Origin: Candidatus Bathyarchaeota archaeon
GTDB taxonomy: Archaea; Thermoproteota; Bathyarchaeia; Bathyarchaeales; Bathycorpusculaceae
Direction: 5' to 3'
Length of the DNA: 42,011 bases
Assembly: GCA_013388905.1 (NCBI GenBank)
Contig: JACAEI010000016.1
Span: 1-42,011 of the forward strand
Part shown: in pieces, positions 35,031-42,011 of the stretch
Numbering within the stretch: the first letter of the stretch is position 1
How the letters are laid out: each line of letters begins with the position of its first letter
Notes under the pieces: model-generated
The model's input: the letters and a program-made list of their open reading frames with translations, nothing else
Databases searched by the model: none
Told to the model about the DNA's origin: nothing
Translations under genes and position numbers: made by a program

Positions 35031-36086
35031 ATGAAATATCCAGTGCGGAATTTTCTCAAATGCTGCATCAACAGTTTCATTTTAAAGAAGCCTACTCCGC
35101 TGTTGTTAAGTTTCGAGATTACCCAGAAATGCAATGCAAAATGCAGTTTTTGCGGCTATTGGAGACTAAAAAACCCCTCCCTTGGTCTTCCTTTAGAGAA
35201 AATAAAGAATATACTTGATAATGGCTATGATTTGGGCTGCGTCCTTTTAGGCGTAACTGGCGGAGAACCGCTTTTGAGAAAAGATTTGCCACAAGTTTTT
35301 GAATACGCTAAAAAGACGGGTTTTTCTACGCTTCTCTTAACAAATGGTTATTTGCTCCCTAAACGGATTCATGAATTTCGTGGTTTTCTGGACGCAATCA
35401 ATGTGAGTGTGGATTTTCCAGATTATCGGCATGACAAAATTAGAGGGATAAGCAATCTATTAGATCGGACAACTAAAGGCATACGTTTAGCGCGTGAATA
35501 TGGTGTTTCTACGAACATAAATTGCGTGATGACTGCTGGACATAGCCTAAAAGATATTAGACAGCTTTTGTTTATGGCGAAAGAACTTGACAGCACAGTT
35601 TCTTTCGAACCAGTTTTTCAGACGCCTAATTTAGGCGGTTCAATTTTGGGCACTATGTCAAAGGAAGATGCCGATGTTGTGAAGATAAATGATTGGAATT
35701 TCATTAAGCATGTTGCTGAAATGCTGCTTTTCTACAAAAAGCATGGCTATGGAAAGATTATATTGAATACTGAAGCATTTCTTAATCTGATAAGAGAAAA
35801 AGCTGATTTCATTTGTTATCCGTTTTCTTTGCAGTTAGGAATCGCCCATGACGGAGACGTAACCTCCATGTGCGTTACAGGTTTGCCCAAGGGTTACTTG
35901 GGTAATGCTTTGACTCAAGATTTGAAAGAAATCTGGTATTCTAAGCGAGCTCAAGCCTTAAGAGAAAAATATAAGCGTTGCAGACTCGCCAAACCATACG
36001 GTTGCTACCTCTTCTGCGTCGCTGAACCTTCGCTGCCATTTACGGATTCAAAAGTCTTTTATGAGTATGCGAAAAGAGCAATTTGA
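35031..36086 (+). CDS. Radical SAM protein (SPASM-like C-terminus)
   Basis: 351 residues. EITQKCNAKCSFCGYW gives the CxxxCxxC cluster near residue 33, and GVTGGEPLLRKDL is the SAM-binding GGEP. The C-terminal part has C-rich segments (CVTGLPKGYLGNA, CRLAKPYGCYLFC) like a SPASM/twitch region that holds further clusters. Such enzymes modify peptides or sugars, or act in cofactor synthesis. It lies between the B12-radical SAM gene and a kinase-like gene with a 4-base overlap (TTGA) to the latter, so all three are likely co-expressed. Confidence 0.88.
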   Translation: MKYPVRNFLKCCINSFILKKPTPLLLSFEITQKCNAKCSFCGYWRLKNPSLGLPLEKIKNILDNGYDLGCVLLGVTGGEPLLRKDLPQVFEYAKKTGFSTLLLTNGYLLPKRIHEFRGFLDAINVSVDFPDYRHDKIRGISNLLDRTTKGIRLAREYGVSTNINCVMTAGHSLKDIRQLLFMAKELDSTVSFEPVFQTPNLGGSILGTMSKEDADVVKINDWNFIKHVAEMLLFYKKHGYGKIILNTEAFLNLIREKADFICYPFSLQLGIAHDGDVTSMCVTGLPKGYLGNALTQDLKEIWYSKRAQALREKYKRCRLAKPYGCYLFCVAEPSLPFTDSKVFYEYAKRAI

Positions 36087-36850
36087 TTTTCATGAAGAAA
36101 GCGCTTCGAATATCAATTGAAAAATTAAGCAAAGAACCTTACGCATCTGTAATATGCTATCCAAAACCCACTGAAACTGAATTGGGTAAACGTCTAAAAG
36201 AGCTTCAAAAGTTGGGCATTAAAGCCATAGAATTTAGAGGAGAAAAAGAAGCTTTCAATCTGCCAATTTTGGGTAAAGGCTGCGTTGGCATTGTCGTAAT
36301 AGCCTACAGAAACAACGAAAAGGTGGCTTTAAAGATGCGTAGAGTGGATGCTGACCGCTCTGGAATGCAACATGAGGCAAAAATGCTTAGAAAGGCAAAT
36401 TCAATCGATGTTGGACCTAAACTTTTAGGAGTAAGCAGTGATTTCCTTTTAATGGAGTTTATCAGCGGTTCTTTGCTTCCAGATTGGCTGAAAAAACGTA
36501 GAGGAAAAAGTCTCATGAAGAATGTTTTGCGTGAAGTATTGGAGCAGTGTTGGCTTTTGGATAAGGCTGGTTTAGACCATGGAGAACTGAGCCAAGCTTC
36601 AAAACATGTAATAATTGATGAAAACAACACACCCATCATAGTTGATTTCGAAACAGCCAGCGTCAACCGGAAGCCTTCAAACGTAACTTCAATCTGTCAA
36701 TTTCTCTTCATCAGCGGCTTGGTTGCCAAAAAAACGGCTAAAACGCTTATAATAAAAGACGTAAATGCAATCATCGAAGTTTTACGGCGTTACAAGAATG
36801 ACAAGACTCGAGAGAATTTTGAAAGCATATTGAAGGTTTGTGGCATTTAA
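36083..36850 (+). CDS. Predicted Ser/Thr protein kinase-like protein (COG2112 type)
   Basis: 255 residues from TTG 36083, or 252 from ATG 36092. LGKGCVGIVVIAYRNNEKVA has the glycine loop and KMRR the ATP lysine. LDHGELSQASKHVII is the catalytic-loop region and VDFETAS replaces the DFG motif. This is the pattern of COG2112, predicted kinases found mainly in archaea with unknown targets. The first 50 residues are extra. Its overlap with the radical SAM gene suggests a function with that enzyme, perhaps phosphorylating its product. Confidence 0.82.
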   Translation: MIFMKKALRISIEKLSKEPYASVICYPKPTETELGKRLKELQKLGIKAIEFRGEKEAFNLPILGKGCVGIVVIAYRNNEKVALKMRRVDADRSGMQHEAKMLRKANSIDVGPKLLGVSSDFLLMEFISGSLLPDWLKKRRGKSLMKNVLREVLEQCWLLDKAGLDHGELSQASKHVIIDENNTPIIVDFETASVNRKPSNVTSICQFLFISGLVAKKTAKTLIIKDVNAIIEVLRRYKNDKTRENFESILKVCGI

Positions 36851-37086
36851 ACAATGTAGCCGTTTGCTGAACACATGCTTTGGCTATTTTTTTCCAGTTT
36901 TTCAACGCCTAGCTCTTTTATAAGCTGAGAAAGGTCAAGCCATGTCTCGACTTGAAGCTGTCTTGCAACTTTTTTCTTTTCATACAGCAATGGAATAAAG
37001 TCTACGAAAAGCCAGCCAAAAGCCTCAGCCATCTCTTTCTCCCTTCTCCTTAAATGACAGAAACCAATCTTTCTTAATAACCACAT
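36847..37086 (-). CDS. Small hypothetical protein
   Basis: 79 residues from ATG 37086, or 61 from an internal ATG (MAEAFGWLFVDFIPLL). One amphipathic region (FVDFIPLLYEKKKVARQL) is followed by charged helices. No family recognised. It converges with the kinase-like gene and their stops overlap in TTAA. It is protein-like but short. Confidence 0.4.
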   Translation of the reverse strand: MWLLRKIGFCHLRRREKEMAEAFGWLFVDFIPLLYEKKKVARQLQVETWLDLSQLIKELGVEKLEKNSQSMCSANGYIV

Positions 37087-37211
37087 ATGTAAGAATGCGA
37101 TAGAAGAAAATCCTAGAAGAAAATGAGACTCAAATAATGATTTTACTAAAAAAGGTGAAAAAGATTTAAAACATAAAACTTAGAAATCCTTAACCGAATT
37201 GGTGAAAATTG

Positions 37212-38645
37212 ATGACTATTAGACGAGAAGAAATGCAAGAAATTGTTAAAAAATATCAAGAGCCAATAGGATTAAATCTTGGTTCACATTCAGCCTTAGA
37301 CGCTTGGCAAGGCCAACGAAACTATGGGTTAAGAAGCATAATTTACACTACTCCTAGTAGAGCAAGAATTTATCTTCAGAATCCCATGGTTGGAAAACCA
37401 GAAGAACTAGTAGAAGATTTACCACGTTTGGTGAGAAGAGACTTATGCGTTGTAAACGATCCTAAAGATATAAAGAAAACAGGCGATTGGAGAAGCGCCA
37501 TAATAATCCTTGATAAATACTCAGACATAGTCAAATACGCAGACGATCTCGTTAACTTGGAATGTTTGCAGATTACTAACAGAGCCTTTGCAGTTTATGT
37601 AGGCGGAGACGAATACTGCAGTGTAATTGAAAATAATTATGCGGTTCCCATATTGGGCTCAAGAACCTTATTAAAAATAGAGAATAGAGGTGAAATTGAG
37701 AAAGACTATTACTGGTTTGCTGAGCAAGCTGGCATTCCCTCTCCAAAATCATACAAATACGAAGTTCACGAAGGTGGAATAACATTTAAAGAACCAATTG
37801 ATGAACCTATGATTCTGAAGGCGGAACATGCTCACAGGGCTTTTGAAAGAGAATTCATTTTCGCTGCTGATTCAAGGGATTTGGAAGAGAAAGTTGCTCG
37901 AGAGGTGAAGGCTGGAACCTTAACCAAAGAAGCCTTAGAAAACGGTCGCGTTGAGCAGATTGTGCTCGGTCCACATGCTAACTTTAACTTCTTCTTTTCG
38001 CCATTAGACGCAAAAAGTGAATGGGGAGACATAGACGACTGGTTTGCCAAGCTTTACAATGTAAGCTTAGAAGAGGCAAGAATCTGCCTAGCTAACCAAT
38101 TCCTCTCAATAGACGAGCGAAGAGAAACCATACTTGACGGTTTAAAACGACTGCCTTCAGACGTTCAAGAAAAGATAAAACGAATTCCCTCCTTCGAAGT
38201 AACAGCCCACGCCATTCTAAGTCTCAGAGAATCACTTCTAAAGGACTTGCACCGTTACGCAGACCGTTTCTTATTGGCTTGTAGAGAACATGCTTTTCCT
38301 GGGATAATCGGTGCATGGTGCCTTCAAACGCTTATCACATGGGACCGTGTCTCAAAATACGAATTGAAGCCCACGACTAAACTTGACTTTACGATAGGCG
38401 CAGAAGCTAAAACGTTAACTGATTACGGCTTGTATGACACGCGTAAGGAAAGCGACCCGTACATGCACATTCCAGTAACACAGGATGTTGCCCTAAGACA
38501 TGGTGGGGGAACAAACGTTCACATGGGTTTAGGCTCCCAATACGCAAATGCAAAGTACAAAAAGCCAATGAGCACTGGAGACCGCATAGCCCTAGAAATC
38601 AGAAGGGCATTGAAAACAGGACAACTACACGAAATAGTTACCTAG
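37212..38645 (+). CDS. PurP-like ATP-grasp enzyme (formate-dependent FAICAR synthetase family)
   Basis: 477 residues from ATG 37212, 7 bases after GGTG. The start LGSHSALDAWQG, the ILKAEHAHRAFEREF region, LGPHANFNFFFSPL and the late WCLQTLITWDRV all follow PurP. In archaea PurP uses ATP and formate to formylate AICAR. This protein is over 100 residues longer than the usual PurP (about 360), because of extra segments after the ATP-grasp core. Divergent PurP paralogues of unknown substrate also exist. Its overlap with purC (8 bases, convergent) and closeness to purE support a purine role. Confidence 0.85.
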   Translation: MTIRREEMQEIVKKYQEPIGLNLGSHSALDAWQGQRNYGLRSIIYTTPSRARIYLQNPMVGKPEELVEDLPRLVRRDLCVVNDPKDIKKTGDWRSAIIILDKYSDIVKYADDLVNLECLQITNRAFAVYVGGDEYCSVIENNYAVPILGSRTLLKIENRGEIEKDYYWFAEQAGIPSPKSYKYEVHEGGITFKEPIDEPMILKAEHAHRAFEREFIFAADSRDLEEKVAREVKAGTLTKEALENGRVEQIVLGPHANFNFFFSPLDAKSEWGDIDDWFAKLYNVSLEEARICLANQFLSIDERRETILDGLKRLPSDVQEKIKRIPSFEVTAHAILSLRESLLKDLHRYADRFLLACREHAFPGIIGAWCLQTLITWDRVSKYELKPTTKLDFTIGAEAKTLTDYGLYDTRKESDPYMHIPVTQDVALRHGGGTNVHMGLGSQYANAKYKKPMSTGDRIALEIRRALKTGQLHEIVT

Positions 38646-39690
38646 CCACATATTCTCCATATTTCTTGATGACTTCTGCAAGCCTTGGCACATCAAACAG
38701 CCTATGCTTTGTTAACTCGTTGGCAGCTGCCATATACATCTCATCTATAATCGTTCGTAGCAGTGGGTCTAGTTTCGAAGGTTGCGACTTGCATATTCTT
38801 TTCCAATCTTTAATTCCTTGTTTTTCAGATGTTTTCTTTGCTTCTTCCACATCGTTATACCATTCTGTTTTACGGTAGAATTGCCTCGCTATTTCTTTGC
38901 TGACGTGCAATCCCTTATATGTGAATCTGCACTCGTCCAATGTGCCAATAACATCTACTATCATAAGTTTCCTTTCTGAATCGAAAGCCAACTCTATTTT
39001 GCCATCTTCATTTTCCAACCCTGCAGCAGCGGCTATCTCGCTAATGACATTGTTCACTCTTGAAAGGACCTCTCTAACTTCTGCAACTTCTTCATCTGTT
39101 AGCCCAGCAATCTTTTTTGCTTCTTGCCAAGTCAAATATCGATCAACCTCTTCGAGTTTTGTGCTAACATCAAAAATTGGCTTCTTGAGTCTCTCGCCCG
39201 CTTTTGGATAGTGTTCTAATCCTAATTCTTGCAGAGTTATAGCGCCTTGCTCTAGCCTTTTGAATACTGATGAGCCTTCTGGCAGTCCATTCCTATAGAT
39301 TATCTCGAGAGGAACAAGATAATTTATGAGATTTGGCGTGAAAAAACTGTAATCGTAAACAAATTTTTTGTTTTCCTTGCGAATTTTGGGTCTGTATACG
39401 TTGACCAGATTAAACTCCATGACATTTGTCGGCTGATTCAACTCGCCAAAGAATACAAGTTTTCCATCGGCTGTGACTAATCCTCTATAATGAGTTTTTA
39501 TGCCTCTTTCTTCAAGTTTTTCAAAGCAGTAGGCGCCCATAAGGCACAAAGCTTTGCCTTTCCCTTCGATTTGGTCTGGCATTTCTCCCCAATCAAAAAC
39601 CGAATAGCGGTCTGAAAAGTGAAATCTCCCAACGCCCATAGCACTTTTCGTTGGCTTTTTGACTATTTCTAGGTCTTTCACGCTTCCCAT
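38638..39690 (-). CDS. purC: SAICAR synthetase
   Basis: 350 residues. GVGRFHFSDRYSVFDWGEMPDQIEGKG is the N-terminal nucleotide-binding region, and VPLEIIYRN is the family segment before the catalytic part. LMIVDVIGTLDECRF replaces the DSPELRY motif region. It joins aspartate to CAIR in purine synthesis. It is longer than bacterial PurC (about 240) and closer to the longer archaeal forms. It follows purE by 9 bases on the minus strand. Confidence 0.9.
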   Translation of the reverse strand: MGSVKDLEIVKKPTKSAMGVGRFHFSDRYSVFDWGEMPDQIEGKGKALCLMGAYCFEKLEERGIKTHYRGLVTADGKLVFFGELNQPTNVMEFNLVNVYRPKIRKENKKFVYDYSFFTPNLINYLVPLEIIYRNGLPEGSSVFKRLEQGAITLQELGLEHYPKAGERLKKPIFDVSTKLEEVDRYLTWQEAKKIAGLTDEEVAEVREVLSRVNNVISEIAAAAGLENEDGKIELAFDSERKLMIVDVIGTLDECRFTYKGLHVSKEIARQFYRKTEWYNDVEEAKKTSEKQGIKDWKRICKSQPSKLDPLLRTIIDEMYMAAANELTKHRLFDVPRLAEVIKKYGEYVAR

Positions 39691-39699
39691 GGGCTTGCA

Positions 39700-40179
39700 C
39701 TACTTCAGCTTTTTGATTGTGTCATCTGCCTTTTCAATTTCGCGTTTTTTTGTCTGCTGATATTCCTTTATGCGGTTTGCTAATCCCTTGTCTTCTAGTG
39801 CGAGAATTTTTGCTGTTGCAATCGCTGCGCCTTCAGGTTCAATGGTGACAAGGAAGCCTATTCCACTTGGCACTCTAAGTGAAGAGTATATGTCTGCTCC
39901 GCTGAATTTTTCTGAATAGGGGGGACAAGCGATGACAGGCTTTGTGGTGTGCGCGTCAACGAAAGCGCTTAGTGCATTAGACCTTCCAGCAATAGTGATG
40001 AAAACAACTTCGTCCTTCTCATATCCCTTAAGAATCTCTATAACCTTTTCTGGTGTTTTATGTGCGGAAGCCACACGAAACTCGTAATCTAATTCAAATG
40101 CCTTCAAATGGTTAGCTATTTCTTGGCAAAATTTCAAATCCTTTTCTGAACCCATCAATATGACGACTTTGCCTTTCAT
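39700..40179 (-). CDS. purE: AIR carboxylase PurE, class II type
   Basis: 159 residues from ATG 40179; the GTG at 40188 is part of the GGTG ribosome site. LMGSEKDLKFC and ASAHKTPEK are PurE signatures. The segment AGRSNALSAF replaces the class I AGMAAHLPG loop and is the mark of class II enzymes, which carboxylate AIR directly with CO2 and need no PurK. No purK is in the window, in agreement. It forms an operon with purC. Confidence 0.9.
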   Translation of the reverse strand: MKGKVVILMGSEKDLKFCQEIANHLKAFELDYEFRVASAHKTPEKVIEILKGYEKDEVVFITIAGRSNALSAFVDAHTTKPVIACPPYSEKFSGADIYSSLRVPSGIGFLVTIEPEGAAIATAKILALEDKGLANRIKEYQQTKKREIEKADDTIKKLK

Positions 40180-40350
40180 TTTTTGCACCGACGTGATTAG
40201 ATTGAAGTTTGACCAACTAATTAAATTTTAAACGTCGCATTCAAAATTTTATGAGGAGAAGGTTTACGAGTAAGGAGTTGACTGAAGAATTCTTCAGTTA
40301 AAATTTTTAAGCTAGTATTTGCCTTTTCGATTTGAAGGTGAAGCTTCAGA

Positions 40351-40656
40351 ATGTCTTCTCAACGAAAGCGTAAAAAAGACATAATAGACGAATTATTTGG
40401 CAGTTCACTATTTGGAGAGAAAGAATTGCTTTCTGATGAGGCTTTCGAAAGTGGCTATTCGATAAGTGTGACGCAAACTCTGAAGGGAACAAAAATCAAA
40501 GCCAAAGTCGGAAAAGACGCGGACGTAAACACTCTTAGGAGACAACTTCAACAACAATATCCAAACGCCGAAATTGAAATAGAAGGCGGAAGAAAGGAAT
40601 CTCTAATTAAGGAAATATCGACAAGACGCCTAAAAGAAGAAAACAATGAAAGCTAA
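40351..40656 (+). CDS. Hypothetical protein
   Basis: 101 residues, very charged. A Lys/Arg-rich N-terminus with an acidic stretch (DELFGSSLFGEKELLSDEAF) is followed by a beta-alpha-beta-like part (YSISVTQTLKGTKIKAKVG, DADVNTLRRQLQQQYPNAEIEIEGG) and a basic tail. No family recognised. GGTGAAGC at 40338 is a ribosome site. It stands alone before tRNA-Pro. Confidence 0.65.
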   Translation: MSSQRKRKKDIIDELFGSSLFGEKELLSDEAFESGYSISVTQTLKGTKIKAKVGKDADVNTLRRQLQQQYPNAEIEIEGGRKESLIKEISTRRLKEENNES

Positions 40657-40747
40657 CAATGATTTTTCTCAACTAGCTAATAGCCAAAGCACAAAGCCTT
40701 TTTAGAAAAAGAAAATAAGACACGCAAGGTAATCGTCTATCCTAAGC

Positions 40748-40865
40748 GGGGTCGTCGTCTAGTTAATGTTTCGTTGGGTATCTTGGTGCCCAGACATCTA
40801 GACTGGTCAAGGATACCAGCCTGGGGCGCTGGCGATCCTGGGTTCAAATCCCAGCGACCCCACCA
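40748..40865 (+). tRNA. tRNA-Pro (GGG) with a 39-base intron in the D-loop
   Basis: Outer acceptor GGGGTCG pairs with CGACCCC, discriminator A, then an encoded CCA at 40863-40865. The anticodon arm is CCAGC-CTGGGGC-GCTGG (anticodon GGG) and the T-arm is CTGGG-TTCAAAT-CCCAG; both are uninterrupted. The D-arm halves GTCT and GGAT are separated by 50 bases instead of about 11, because of an insert at about 40763-40801. Removing 39 bases restores the D-loop AGACTGGTCAA. Confidence 0.92.
40763..40801 (+). other. Non-canonical tRNA intron
   Basis: The intron ends are fixed only within about 5 bases because TCTAG occurs at both borders. TGGGTA and TGCCCA inside form a 6-bp hairpin around TCTTGG, and GTCTAG before it is complementary to CTAGAC after it, as expected for a bulge-helix-bulge splice fold. 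Removal by the archaeal splicing endonuclease is inferred. Confidence 0.8.
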
Positions 40866-40901
40866 CTACCAAAGCCAAGGACGCTGGTAGGGTTCTTTTT
40901 T
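40866..40901 (+). terminator. Hairpin plus T-run after tRNA-Pro
   Basis: CTACCA at 40866-40871 pairs with TGGTAG at 40885-40890, and TTTTTT follows at 40896-40901. It lies directly after the tRNA CCA end. Confidence 0.55.
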
Positions 40902-40928
40902 CTGCTGTTTCTGGTCGCTGTGATTTTC

Positions 40929-40942
40929 ACCCAGGATCGCCA
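40929..40942 (-). repeat. Inverted 14-base copy of a tRNA-Pro segment
   Basis: ACCCAGGATCGCCA at 40929-40942 is the exact complement of 40830-40843 in the tRNA (end of the anticodon stem, variable loop and start of the T-arm). It lies 86 bases further on and inverted. It could be an integration or duplication scar, or chance. The rest of the 370-base gap 40866-41235 holds no supported gene. Confidence 0.45.
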
Positions 40943-41235
40943 ACGCATGAAGATTGGAAGCCACCATGGAAATATTATAGGCTCATTGATCGGCTAAGTG
41001 CAAAGACTGGAGAGAGGATTAAAGAATATGATTGTTCTGACCGAGAGGAAAATATCGGTTTAAATTATCGGTGTTAAGACACCATCTTATATCTTTTCTG
41101 GAAAATATTCTCAAAACGAACTTAACAAATTTCATGAGATTTCACCGTGATAGAACTGGGGAAAAAATTAAGCTTTGGGCGTTATTTATTGTTATGTACT
41201 GCTATAAATAAGCTAAACAATCAGAGGAGACTAAA

Positions 41236-41721
41236 ATGATTCGCCGAATGAAATTAGGAGAAGAAGGCAATATTAGAGCACTTCTTGCAAGGCTTAGTTA
41301 CGAAGATCAAACCTTTTGGCGAAAACAAGCTAAAAGATTGGAAGAATATCTTTCTGATAGCAGTAAAATCCCGATAAGTGAAGAGATTAAAGGAAAGAAT
41401 ATTATTCTTGTCGCGGAAGAAGATAGCGAGATTGTAGGATTGTGCTGGTGCACGATAGTTGATCGGGGAATTGATAAACAAGGCGAAATAGCAGAATTCT
41501 ACGTTGAAAAGGAGTATAGAGGTAGAAACGTAGGTGCAGAACTAATGGCGGCTGCAAAACAGCTTTTCATCAATGAACAAGTCGAAGTAGCATTCGCTTG
41601 GACACACCATGGTAATGAGACAGCTATAAAATTATACAAAAACGAAGGTTTCAAAGAGGTGGACCAGCTAGTAATGGCTCTTGTCCTATCCACCAAAAAT
41701 AGAATACAGCGACATGCATGA
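41236..41721 (+). CDS. GNAT-family N-acetyltransferase
   Basis: 161 residues from ATG 41236, with GAGGAGA about 6 bases before. AEFYVEKEYRGRNVGAELMAAAKQLF is the acetyl-CoA binding motif A, and ETAIKLYKNEGFKEV is motif B. It probably acetylates an amine; the target is unknown. A long intergenic gap precedes it and a tiny ORF follows. Confidence 0.88.
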   Translation: MIRRMKLGEEGNIRALLARLSYEDQTFWRKQAKRLEEYLSDSSKIPISEEIKGKNIILVAEEDSEIVGLCWCTIVDRGIDKQGEIAEFYVEKEYRGRNVGAELMAAAKQLFINEQVEVAFAWTHHGNETAIKLYKNEGFKEVDQLVMALVLSTKNRIQRHA

Positions 41722-41772
41722 AGCATCTGACCAAACATCCTCATAGGATTTGCCTTTATTAGGAGTGATCAT

Positions 41773-41838
41773 ATGTCAAAAAGTGATACTCAGAGTTCAG
41801 ACGACGCCCAACCAGGGTTTGTTGGTAGCCCGGGATAG
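41773..41838 (+). CDS. Possible 21-residue peptide with a strong ribosome site
   Basis: GGAGTGATC at 41762-41770, close to the perfect archaeal anti-16S match, stands just before ATG 41773. The peptide begins MSKSDTQSSDDAQPGFVG and ends SPG. It is acidic, serine-rich and has no membrane segment. It may be a real leader or regulatory peptide or a chance ORF. Confidence 0.3.
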   Translation: MSKSDTQSSDDAQPGFVGSPG

Positions 41839-41956
41839 GTGACTTATCTCGTCTAAATTTCTCACTTGGGGTCAACAATTATGACAGGTCTGAGTAGAGG
41901 AGAATATCAATTGAAGTTATTGGGTTATCTATCCCTGCACCACCGTGTTGAAAATG

Positions 41957-41964
41957 TTATATAA
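41957..41964 (+). promoter_or_regulatory. TATA box candidate for a gene leaving the right edge
   Basis: TTATATAA at 41957, then GAGGGA at 41991-41996 and a TTG at 42002 at standard spacing suggest a gene beginning at the window end. Only three codons are inside, so no product can be named. Confidence 0.35.
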
Positions 41965-42011
41965 GACATAATCGTCCTTTTCAACTGTTTGAGGGACGGT
42001 TTTGACTAAAG

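Noticed and set aside
40868-41077. Open frame of 70 codons after tRNA-Pro with protein-like sequence (HPGSPTHEDWKPPWKYYRLI)
   Set aside because: It has no start codon or ribosome site, overlaps the tRNA terminator, and is too short to identify; possible gene fragment only.
1-42011. CRISPR arrays, transposases, integrases or phage genes
   Set aside because: No regular direct repeats and no matching proteins were seen; the broken genes look like point and deletion decay, not insertion.

Overview
This window looks like a chromosome segment of an uncultured anaerobic archaeon, most like a Bathyarchaeia or related TACK lineage. That placement is an inference from gene content. The archaeal signs are a PurP-type purine enzyme, a COG2112-type kinase, a fused thiol:fumarate-reductase-like B subunit, a tRNA with an intron in the D-loop, TATA-like boxes, frequent TTG starts, and ribosome binding sites of the GGTG/GGAG type. 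Base composition is moderately AT-rich throughout and no insertion sequence or phage was seen.

Layout. Positions 1-860 hold small or decayed genes: a DUF2061 membrane protein, a small hypothetical and a winged-helix remnant. Positions 860-7360 hold an Hdr/Mvh locus: a badly broken hdrA, a damaged mvhD, intact hdrC, hdrB, mvhG and mvhA, a ParB-like protein and the hydrogenase maturation protease. Positions 7395-9770 (minus) hold an aldehyde ferredoxin oxidoreductase with its four-cluster Fe-S partner. Positions 10008-13286 (minus) hold a soluble fumarate reductase pair (FrdA-like plus an SdhB-HdrB fusion). Positions 13438-24388 hold a carboxylase and methylmalonyl-CoA block: biotin carboxylase, biotin carrier 1, methylmalonyl-CoA epimerase, an MFS transporter, biotin ligase, a propionyl-CoA carboxylase-type carboxyltransferase, an AAC(3)-like protein, a pyruvate carboxylase B/transcarboxylase 5S-like subunit, biotin carrier 2 and methylmalonyl-CoA mutase.

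Positions 24440-33486 hold a nitroreductase, a MoaD-like protein, an ABC-2 exporter with a 5' frameshift in one permease, an M24 peptidase, an isochorismatase, an interrupted GNAT gene, a long hairpin, a flavodoxin, a tRNA with anticodon CAT, a thioredoxin-like protein, a hypothetical and an 8-oxoguanine glycosylase. Positions 33597-36850 hold a compact cassette of B12-radical SAM enzyme, radical SAM enzyme and kinase-like protein. Positions 37212-40179 hold purine genes (PurP-like, PurC, PurE). The right end has a hypothetical, tRNA-Pro with a D-loop intron, a GNAT protein and a tiny ORF.

How it fits together. Fumarate reductase, mutase, epimerase and biotin-dependent carboxylases cover most steps linking pyruvate/oxaloacetate, fumarate/succinate, methylmalonyl-CoA and propionyl-CoA, as in a Wood-Werkman-type route that could run either way. 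The window lacks malate dehydrogenase, fumarase, succinyl-CoA synthetase or transferase, and the B12-binding mutase subunit. Hydrogenase, Hdr and AOR subunits would handle H2, thiol and ferredoxin electrons, but the linking subunits HdrA and MvhD are broken here. The two most unusual themes are this selective decay, including a deletion at a 14-base microhomology, and several genes whose start or continuity depends on non-standard signals: ACG and CTG start candidates, and isolated in-frame TAA codons.
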